This document shows, in pieces, positions 36,901 through 45,475 of a DNA stretch of 64,000 nucleotides; the stretch's first letter is position 1; each line of letters begins with the position of its first letter. Made by a program: the position numbers and the translations under genes. Location: NCBI GenBank assembly GCA_032358255.1, contig JAULBX010028382.1, positions 66,329 through 130,328 of the forward strand, read 5' to 3'. The notes under the pieces are model-generated. The model was not told where the DNA came from. It saw nothing but the letters and a program-made list of their open reading frames with translations, and did no database searches. This stretch comes from Heterotrichella gracilis. Its lineage: Eukaryota; Sar; Xanthophyceae; Tribonematales; Xanthonemataceae.

Positions 36901-37613
36901 CTAGGCCAGCTGGTTTTTACCTTGCAGGGATGAGAACAGCACCTCTGTGAGGCACCACGTGTTTTCAAAGTAGTCCAGTGCCTGCTGGCGGGTGCAGGTG
37001 CTGAGGTTAAGGGCAGGCAACGAGGTCATGGTGCCTTCGGCCAGGTAGCCTGGGGTGCCCTGCTCAGGCCTTCGCCCCGTCCAGAACCAGTCGCCTGGTG
37101 CACCATTAGGTGCGCTGGTGAAGTTGGTATCGCCCCTGTACCACGTTGGCAGCAATTAAACTGGAAGGGTGAGGGTTGATAAGTTATCAATGATAACACA
37201 TAGGCTAACCTGGCCAAGATCGTGCAAGATCAACATCCGTACAGGCAGTGCCAGGATAAACCCAACCCACGCTGTATGTGCACTACCGAATTGTGATCCT
37301 GGGCGTACTGCTGGAATGCACGCAAGTAACTAAGACTGGACATATGCATGCATGCAACATTGCAGATGCATGCACATACTATGCATTGGAGTCCAGGCAA
37401 TTGCAAGCCAAGAGAACCAAGATGACACGTGCCCCACCTCAGGTTCTCCCTCCACGCTTCGTGTGCATCCACGTCGTCACTGTGGGTCAACTGGCGCTTT
37501 GCTGGAACAGCAACCTCCAGGCACTCCTGCACCATGGCACTGGCCGGCATTGCGACGCCCCGCGCAGCACCACGCCCCTGCGCATGCACTGTATACAAGC
37601 CACGGTTTTGCAA
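30934..37613 (-). CDS. ovoA: Ovothiol synthase OvoA (sulfoxide synthase plus methyltransferase)
   Basis: Joins cysteine to histidine through an oxygen-dependent iron centre to give 5-histidylcysteine sulfoxide, and carries the domain that later N-methylates mercaptohistidine to ovothiol, a redox-active thiol. Exons in phase: 37438-37613, 36921-37135, 36496-36587, 35885-36013, 35563-35649, 34806-35260, 34199-34332, 33755-33882, 33121-33348, 32507-32812, 32119-32289, 31655-31792, 30934-31392 (stop TGA). Order: DinB-like part (FENTWCLTEVLFSSL; RHPMIFYYGHPAAFYINK; FETGVDEMSWDDL), iron motif HERIHLE (H-x3-H-x-E), formylglycine-enzyme-like part (GWDNEYGRRTF; NGEFLQFVAGGGY; GGSFMSTGDEASVFARFHFR), then SAM methyltransferase (VGCSVGGAAFALA; WLGGYVNAQGEG). 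Exon 34806-35260 carries a Pro/Gly/Ser-rich insert of about 70 residues after the iron motif. The start is the upstream ATG at 37611-37613; a later one (MPASAM) is possible. Confidence 0.95.
34608..34865 (-). repeat. Copy of an exon 3' edge, ovoA gene
   Basis: The 3' edge of exon 34806-35260 with its donor is repeated at 34608-34665 in the next intron. The copy reads RRTFQAAKFLIRW against RRTFHVRAFQASKYLIRW in the gene. Confidence 0.88.
36846..36898. repeat. Interstitial telomere-type repeat (CCCTAAA)n
   Basis: About six CCCTAAA-like units, three of them perfect and adjacent, in the ovoA intron just upstream of exon 36496-36587 (minus sense). The clearest telomere-type run in the window. Confidence 0.9.
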
Positions 37614-38580
37614 CCTCGTGACCTTTGGGCTGCGCCCCGCGCGTGCTTAGGAAGGTTGGTCTGACCGCAGGTGGGCAGACAGTCTCGCAGGTGCTGGGCC
37701 ACCCAAGTCTAGCCAAGGCCCATGCAGCCTCCGGGCTACCCTTGCTAACGTAAGCACTCCTTGATGGTGACAGCCACACGCAACCCGTGCCTGTCAAGGG
37801 CCGATCCACCGCCTCGACAGTAGACTGCAGGGTCTTTTGTATGTGTGTTCAACTTGTGGCCACTACACAGGAGTGTGGAGTGTAGGGCTAGAGGGACGGG
37901 GTGGCATGTCACAGCACTGTGAAGCATGGCCACACGGCCGTGTGGTGACTTGTCCGCAACAGCACCCATTGGTTTGTTCATGACCTGTATATGCTGCTTT
38001 CTGAGGCCAGCAGCACCTTATGGCCTGCATTCAAACACTGCTTGCATTGCAGCCAGGCATGGAATATACCCCCTTTTTATAGCTGTTCTTCTAAAAGCTT
38101 GCTTCTTTGTCATCTTTGGATGGACGCGCTGGCCAAGTAAAGGAGAAACACTTTCCTAAACTCCTGACAGATTCTTTAAAATTCGGTGTTATTGGCCAAA
38201 CGTTGACCACAGCGCGGAATTTTTTCAGTTCCTATTTGCCCCCGCCTTGCCATGGAATTTGGTTTAGGCAGTGGATGTGACTCAGTACTTGCTGTCCTGT
38301 GTGTGCTCTGCCCTATGTGACTTCAAACCCCTCCCTAGTCACGATAACTGCAAAGGCAAATATATGTAGTAAAACAATTGTTGTGGCCCCCGGCATGTGC
38401 ACTTGGTATGACAGGGCGGCGTAAATTCACTGTTGAGGCATTTCTCCTGGGATGATAATAATACTTGCAATGGTGACACAGTCTGTCTGTAGTAACACAA
38501 AGACACCAAGACAACAGTAAATACCATTCATCACATAAATCTAGTGTTGCGCGCCACATGGACAGGACCAACCATGCCAG

Positions 38581-39182
38581 TCAAATCATATCATCCCACT
38601 TCCACTGCAGCCACATAAGCAGCACCTTGTCCACACTTGTGCCATCCTGGCAAGCTTACCCTGTAAATCCTCAGGAGGGCAGGACAGCTCAGGATAGGCA
38701 TCCTCGTCGAAGGAATGCACAAAACGCAATGCACCTTCTAAATCAGGCAAAGCGCCGCCACCTGGTCGCGTCAGTTTTACAGACCACCCATACAGGAAGA
38801 TGAGGGTAAGCTTATTCCACCTCCAGGTTAGACATCTACGGAAGCTAGCAAGCCTAGATGGCAGGGCTGGTCAAAGAGCCACAGGCATGTGAGTGACGTC
38901 AGGCTGTGGAGCTGATCTGATGCCTACTGGCTCAACCTCCAGAGGTTGCCAACCCGGGGTTAGCCTGTCCCCTTGTTAAGCGCTGGAAACCTCTCAACCC
39001 CAGACACAGATGCTGCTACAGCCTGCCAGGGTCAGCGTACCCACCGCCGCCAGACCGCCCTGCAAATCCCCCATGCCTGTTGCCAGATTCCTGCACTGCA
39101 TGTCTTCCAGTACCATGCTGGTGAGGCTGGCGCATGAGGCCACTGCTTCAGCGTGCTTGTGCACATGCAGATCAAGGGCCAC
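38581..39182 (-). pseudogene. Broken LRR/F-box family copy (minus strand)
   Basis: Its C-terminal part is homologous to the plus-strand locus ending at 42068: RFVHSFDEDAYPELSCPP beside RLVHFFDKEAFPELYCPP, both followed by LQGKLA. After that this copy needs a one-base frame change to reach the shared end (SVDKVLL..WKWDDMI beside NVDKWLL..WQMDDLF). Upstream on the same strand, 38994-39182 reads as a leucine-rich-repeat-like piece (ASLTSMVLEDMQCRNLATGM). No F-box is visible. Likely a dead member of a dispersed gene family. Confidence 0.55.
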
Positions 39183-41150
39183 TAGAAACTAGGACCACCT
39201 GCCTACACCGCTTCACCACAGACAACATGGCGGGATTGGAGAGGCGAGGCGCCAGGCACAGGGTGGGGATGCAGGCCCATAGTGTGCATTGCAATGCACA
39301 TATGCAGGCCATCTACTGGATAATTGCTTTAGCGCATAGAGAATGTAACTGGCTCAGGCCTGAATTGAGGCCAAGCCGGGTACACTTGTAAAGCTATACT
39401 ATACAGATGCATGTCATGAACTCCTGTCAATGACATGGCAGTTCATACTTTCCTTGTTTGAAAACAATGCAGTGCAAGGCGCTGGCGCTGGTACAAGTGA
39501 CCAGGTGCAGGTTGCGAAGGGAGAAAATAGAACCTTGAAGTCTTTGGCTTGTCGGGTCTAGCTGATCATCGTCATGGGGCTATGTGTAAAATTCACTTAC
39601 TCAGTACTACTAGGATACGCATCACAGGTAAATCTCTGTCGTTAGGCCATCCTGTCTCTGAGACCTCATGATGTAACAGATGAATACTAGTTTATGCATT
39701 GGCTGACTAACTTTACAATAACATGCTCATGAGACTCAGACTGAGTGTCAAGCATTTCCTTTGAGACAGGGATGGTAACAGAGCATGTGCGTGTCATTGA
39801 ATGCGCTGTTGAAGTTGTTAAGGGCTAACAGACAGCATCTACATGCATGAAAAGCGTTATGATCCTTGTTAACTTGCAGTCACAGGTGTTTCCATGCTTG
39901 TCCTTCAGCCTGAGGTATTCAAAAATAGGTGTGGGGTTTCAAACTCCCAAAATGGCGTTTGTTGCCACACGGGGTGTTGTCAGCAAAGTTTGATGTCAAC
40001 CACTGGTTGCTGACCCCACTTTGCCTGTTAGGGTTTTTGTGCACCGACGACCTCCTCGTTTTTAGTGGCTCTGTCCTCGTCATCGAAGCACCTTTTTCAC
40101 AGATGATGCTCAGCACAAAAGTCTTAGAAAATAGCTCAGGGGATACGTATCCTGGGGTGTGTCGCACCCTTTTAGTCCCATTGTTCAGTATTTGGATATG
40201 CATACGGTAACGACCTGAACCAAGCCTGGAAACTGTGCCATGTTTGTGTCGCCCAAGCCAATCTTTTAAGCTGAAGTCTACAACTGTTGTTACATCATGA
40301 AGTTTACGATGCTGCTCAGTCTTGTGAGGCGCATGCAAGCGCTGTTGCTGTCCTTCTGTTACCTAATGGTTTTCATTTGCGTTGTTTATATGGCCGGCTC
40401 ATTTTGCTCACATGTTCTACTATTGATACTGACCCTGCTGGGGCTAAGTGACGAACTCAGGCAGCATCCATTGTGCGTCCTTCTGGTCTGTCTATTAGGT
40501 AAGTTGGTGAACAAGTTGGGCATATGGCCAGCAAGCTTGGCATGCTGCCGTCCTTCTTCACCACTGCTGACTCAGCAATAGCGAAGAAGGGCGACAGGCC
40601 AGTACCTGCTGCTTCAGAGTCAGACGGTATTTTGTGACTTGTCCTGGCCAGCTTGAACATATCAATGAGCATGCTTGCGCATGTCTTGGGAAGAACATTA
40701 CATATATCATGATGCATGGGCCCGTTGGGTCGCCAATACCATTGGGTGGCACAATAATGCGCATTATTATCAAAAGGTGGACATTGAACAAGGCCCTGCC
40801 AGGCTGCACAGTGGCCGCCAAGCAGGATATAGCTGCTGGTCTGTCCTTCAAGTTGGCACAATGTGATGTCATCTGCCGCAGCGGCTCACTGACAGTCAGC
40901 AGCATAGTGAGCCGCAAACTCAGATACCCAATTGCAAAATCTGAATAGCTAGGCATGCCACTGTTAACCTTCACCACAGCCTGGCAATCCCCAAGCCTTG
41001 TCATGGATTTGCTTTGTTAGAAAAACTTCCAGTGAGTGATGAGTTCATGCACAACTGTGACAAGACTGCACCTCCTGTGGACCATGGCAACCAAATTGAA
41101 TTTGCTGCAAGCTGACTCAATCCCCGTAGCGCCACGGACGCGTCATGATC
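39183..41150. other. Gene-poor stretch with a foldback sequence
   Basis: Open frames on both strands near 39.9-41.0 kb have no motif I recognise and overlap antisense to each other. The main structured element is an inverted repeat at 40548-40595. The F-box locus promoter may lie at the right end. Confidence 0.35.
40548..40595. repeat. Short inverted repeat (hairpin)
   Basis: Arms 40548-40570 and 40572-40595 are imperfect reverse complements around CCTTCTTC / GAAGAAGG, with almost no spacer. Confidence 0.75.
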
Positions 41151-41179
41151 ATTGACCAGATCTGGCTGTCTTGCTTGCA

Positions 41180-42068
41180 GGAAACTTCTTCCCCTGGGTC
41201 TGGGTGTACCGCCAGGGTTTGAAAAGGGACCTCTCCGGCGTAGCCCCCCCTCGCCGCCTCCGACGCACAGTGATACAGCCCTGTGTGAAGATCACAGGCC
41301 TCATCAACGACCTGCCTCAAGACCTGCTCCTCCCCATGCTTGGCCTCCTCCCCCTCCAGGAGCGCCTCACCACCCTCCCCATGGTGTGCAAGCACTGGCG
41401 CGAGCTCACCCAGAGGCCCTCCCCCATATGGGCCCAGCTACAGCTCACACGCACCCGACCGACGCACTGCAGAGGCTGAATATACATGCCAAGGAGTGGG
41501 CTACGCACTGCAGTGCAGGGGACTACATCACCGCACTGGCGGCTCTCACCCATCTGAGCCTGTACCATGATGTACCCAGCCTATCAGTACCATCAGACAT
41601 CACCACACTAACCAACCTCAGCCAGGTGAACCTCCACAAGTACACTGAGCCTGTTTCTCATGCAATTGATGCGTAGTGTTTTCTCCAGAATACTTTGTTG
41701 CGATTCACAATGTCTGGAACCCATGTTCTGATCCACTACCAAACACTTCCAAGGGAGCGCCCAGATTTGGCTACATCGTGGTGCGTCCAAGAACTTCTGA
41801 AGCTGTGGATTGGAACAGTGCGTCCAATGTCCTCCTATGGTTGTGGGACAAGTTGGACATCTGCCCTCGCCGAGTGTGCTTCCAGCCTTTTGATGCAGTC
41901 TCCGGTGGGGCAGGAGGTGCAGTGAGACTGGTGCATTTTTTTGACAAGGAAGCCTTTCCCGAGTTGTACTGCCCTCCTGGGGAGTTGCAGGGTAAGCTGG
42001 CTGAGGTGGCCACAAATGTGGACAAGTGGCTGCTTCTCAAGCCATGGCAAATGGATGACCTGTTCTGA
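41180..42068 (+). pseudogene. F-box/LRR-type gene, probably broken
   Basis: After an acceptor near 41180 the frame encodes an F-box (LINDLPQDLLLPMLGLLPLQ, then MVCKHWRELTQ). F-box proteins link targets to SCF ubiquitin ligases. The leucine-rich part that should follow (ALQRLNIHAKEW, then ALAALTHLSLYHDV) is in another frame, with the switch near 41440-41460 and no convincing intron there. The third part, 41690-42068, is open to a TGA stop and encodes FGYIVVRPRTSEAVDW and a C-terminal domain of unknown role shared with the copy at 38.6 kb. Either a frameshifted pseudogene or a gene with an unusual small intron. Confidence 0.5.
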
Positions 42069-42949
42069 ATTGCAGATTGTTGTTTTTGGATGGCTTACAT
42101 GTGTATTTCGCTGGCTCAGAGTACTGAGTTGCTGAGTACGGATACTATGGCATACTGCATGGCATGTGCCGCTGCCTGACACATACTGCCTTTATGTTTG
42201 GCAAGGTACTCCAGACATATCTCAAAGTTTGGCCATGGTATTGTAGTTAACTACAAAGCATGTGCTTTGAGGATGCGCTTTCATGAGTATTTTTCACTTT
42301 TATTACATAGTTGGTGTCAATGGTACATGGACCGTTAACCCTTTCGCTCCTAAAGGACAGATTTGTCCGCTCTAAAAAAAGCTCTTCACTTCAGTAGAAA
42401 GTGGTGACATTGTTAAGCACTTTGTGCATTGGCGCCGCCAATCAAAACTTTCCATGCAAAGGGCAATGATGCGCGTCAGGCTGTAGGTATCAGCATTGCC
42501 ACGGTGACCGCAATCCATCATGCCCCCAAACACACTTCAAGTGACAAAATCACAATGCTAAATGGCTCCCAAGCAGAGCAGCGTGTGCCACACGTCCAAA
42601 CGCAGGTCCAGGCAGCAAATGCCAATGCATGCTTTTGTCGGCTGGGGCAAAACCCATGATGCTTGCACCCTAAGCAAGTGCACCTGGTTGCCACGCTGAA
42701 GGGAACACGTTAGTTGGGCTAAAACGATGAAAGCTGGGCAGGCTATTGGGATGGGAGCCATATTATAGTGCATCACTGTTGGCGCTGAGAGCGTAGTAGC
42801 TACCGTGCATGCTAGGTACTATCCACCCCATGTATTCCAGCACCATAGCCAGATGATGATGGCCACGTAGTACAAAAATGCATTCTTCAGTACACCCCCT
42901 GCCAATCGGCATGAGGGTATTGGGTGACACAGCGGTGATGCAAACCCCC
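42069..42949. other. Intergenic region
   Basis: 3' flanks of the F-box-like locus and the FYV7-like gene. No gene recognised. A TTAACCCTTTCGCTCC stretch at 42336-42351 resembles a transposon end but has no visible partner. Confidence 0.4.
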
Positions 42950-44729
42950 CTATCCCAGCTCCGCCTGCAGCTTGCTGAGGATGTTGTTGATGCGGTACTT
43001 CATCACTGGCTGCCCCGATTTCGTCTTCTTCTTCAGCTGCAGCCCCCGCTGCTTGCGCCCTGCTTCCACAGCCGCCACCCGGGCCTGGTGGTCCTCAAAG
43101 GCCTTCCTCCTAGCCTCCCTCTCCTTCTCACGCTCATCCTGCGCACGCCAGGGGGAACGTGCTCAGGAAAAGGTGCCAAGGGAAGGAAGGGGTATGTAAT
43201 CTGATTGGCAAGATGGGGAAGTGCCTGGCACGTGCATGCGACGGTGCTGTGGGGAGGTGAGACGGGCACTGGCATAACGTTAGGAATATAAACATGTGCA
43301 ATTTCAACCCCTCGCCTGCTCATGCTTGGGTGCCAGATTACCCACCTTTTCAACCTGCTTCTGAGCTGCCAAGCGTTGTAAGGAGGACTGCGGCTTGGGT
43401 GTGTGCTTGCGCCTGCCTGGCTTGCCTTGTTGCTGCGGCTCTGAACCTGCACCGTAGCAGAGCCTTAAGCCAAGTGTGCACGGCGCTGTTCATGGTCCAA
43501 CCTCAATGGTTGTCCAAGGAATGTGATGGCTTCCTCCATGGTGTAATGACTTTGTTGCAATGTGCAGTTGCAATGATATTCCAGCATTTGCATCCCTTCA
43601 TCGCATGCCATATGCTTATATTTGCAGTAATCATCACTGCATCTCAATCTGCATGTAATAGTGATTCTACGCGTGGAGGAACTCCACCAAAATTGACATA
43701 AGGGCAGTGGGCCTACCGACGGGGTTGGATGTGCTTGGAGGGTGCTTCTCACTGTCATGCGAGGGATGGCTGCTTCTATCGTGTGAGGGGTCAGCAGGTG
43801 CGCTGTGAGCCGTCCTGCACAGAAATTGCGCCTAGTAAAGTCACACAATCATGGTATTGGATGCACCAGAATGCATGTTTATCTTGAGGGTGAGGATGGG
43901 CATGCGTGCCAAGTGTTGGCTTCTAAATTTGTGATGCCGTTTGCCTATGTATGTGCAGCAGCAGGCAAAAGGCAGCACAAATTCAGAAGCCAGTACCTGG
44001 ACGCAGCAAACAAGTAGCCCTGCATGTGCAGTCTGCATGCAACAGAAGCACACGGCAAGACATGAAAAGTTTTTCAAGTTCACATATGTTGATGTGAGGA
44101 GCCCCTACCGCTGTGGGTTGTGTGCGGGGGGATGGGCCACCCCCGAGGATGCTGCCACACCCTCGGCCCTTTGCGAGTGCTCTGCTCCCTCAGCTGCCTG
44201 CACAACCACAGACATGCCCCTTGGTGGATGGCGCAGGCATGTGGAGCACCGCATGCAGCGCAGCGCAGCGCTATGCAGTGGATTTGTTGATACACGAGTT
44301 TCTGATGGTCAAGCCATGGACTTGGAACCTGGTGTGAGACTTACCCAGGAGGTTCACCGTTCACGGTAACCACCACTAGCCTTGACCTCAACTGGGTGGT
44401 AGCATTGTTGGCGCATGCACCAGGTCGTGCCCACTGCTCAGTGTGCGCGCCAGGCCAAACCAAAGGTGCAGAGTTCTGTGCCATTACATTACCTGTGGCT
44501 GTGGTTGTGGCTGGCTCAACGGTCCCTGGCTGCCTTGCTCCTGCTTGCGAAGCTTCTTCTGGAGCTTCCTGTACTTGTGGACGTGCTTTGACACCTTGTC
44601 CAAGTTGGCTGCCTTGCTGTCCGCGCGGTTGTAGGTGCTCTGCTTGGCTCCTATGAACTGCTGCAGGGAGAGACCCGCTCCCACTTTCCTAGGCTTCCTG
44701 GCTGTTGCAACGTCCTTTTGTGGCTTCAT
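42950..44729 (-). CDS. FYV7/TAP26-like rRNA-processing protein
   Basis: Small basic nucleolar protein needed for 18S rRNA maturation in yeast. Exon 1 (44493-44729) starts MKPQKDVATARKPRK and has the family's KHVHKYRKLQKKLRK stretch. The last exon (42950-43138, stop TAG) has the C-terminal signature KTKSGQPVMKYRINNILSKL, close to the FYV7 form (GQPVMKxRIxxLLxKI). Exon 43346-43446 (HTPKPQSSLQRLAAQKQVEK) joins the last one in phase. Exon 1 ends in phase 0 while 43346-43446 needs two leading bases, so at least one small exon is missing from the roughly 1-kb intron between them. The start at 44729 is the first ATG of the basic domain. Confidence 0.8.
43909..44000. repeat. Foldback element, arms about 40 bp
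   Basis: Arms 43909-43950 and 43961-44000 are about 80 percent reverse-complementary by eye, with a spacer of about 10 bp. They sit in the large FYV7-like intron. Could fold as a hairpin RNA or be a MITE remnant; no target-site duplication seen. Confidence 0.8.
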
Positions 44730-45475
44730 CGCGGTGAAAGGTTGTGCAGAGGGTGTGTGTTGAGGGTGTCGTGCCCACAACGGTGTATAGCCGTCTGCGT
44801 TGGGTTGGGCTGGTGTTGTCTTTTACTCTGGATCCAAAAGCTTTGCCTGGAAACTGTTGTGTATACTGAACGAGGGCTAGGGTTATAGCCCTGCCCACGG
44901 TGTGGTGTGCAGCTGGGTTCCCAAGCCGCCACAAGTGGAAGTGAACATGTGGACCCGTGCACGACCAAGTAGGTATCAGTGGATATGTACGCTGTTATAG
45001 TTGCTCCCTGCCGAGCGGTAGCAAGCTGTCACAAAGTGCGAGTACCCACACAGCATATGCATGCGTTTTGCAGACGCATGCATGCATGCGGAAAAGGAAC
45101 GAATGATGGCAAGCAGCAACCGAGTGGGCACAGGGGGACTAACGTTGCAGCAAAAATTCAACGTCGTCACAAGTCTGTGTCGTGTTCCAACTTTATAGAA
45201 AGCCGGATACACGTGCAGCACTTCCAAAAATCCCAGAAAGAGGTCGCCTGAGTAGGATGGCAACAGTATTGTAACTGCACGTATACCTAAGCACAGTTGT
45301 TTACTGTGGTAGCTACAGTCCCTCTCGCCCTTTTCAAGTAGTGATAAGCAGAGTAACCCCAGTATAGGTACTTGCCGTGCCCTTCACTCTGGTCTAACTT
45401 GGTGCACACCTCCTCCCTGCAGCTGTGCAGTGGTGCTGATACTGCTGCGACCTGTACCCTTCTTCCCCCGCTTCC
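44730..45475. promoter_or_regulatory. Shared head-to-head promoter region, FYV7-like / CobW-type
   Basis: 746 bp between the two start codons. No TATA box or paired motif stands out; ATGCATGC-type repeats occur near 45056-45090. Confidence 0.4.

Noticed and set aside
39919-41004. Overlapping open frames on both strands as genes
   Set aside because: No family motif and no convincing splice pattern; mutual antisense overlap suggests chance frames.
42336-42351. piggyBac-like transposon end (TTAACCCTTTCGCTCC)
   Set aside because: No matching inverted end and no transposase frame nearby.
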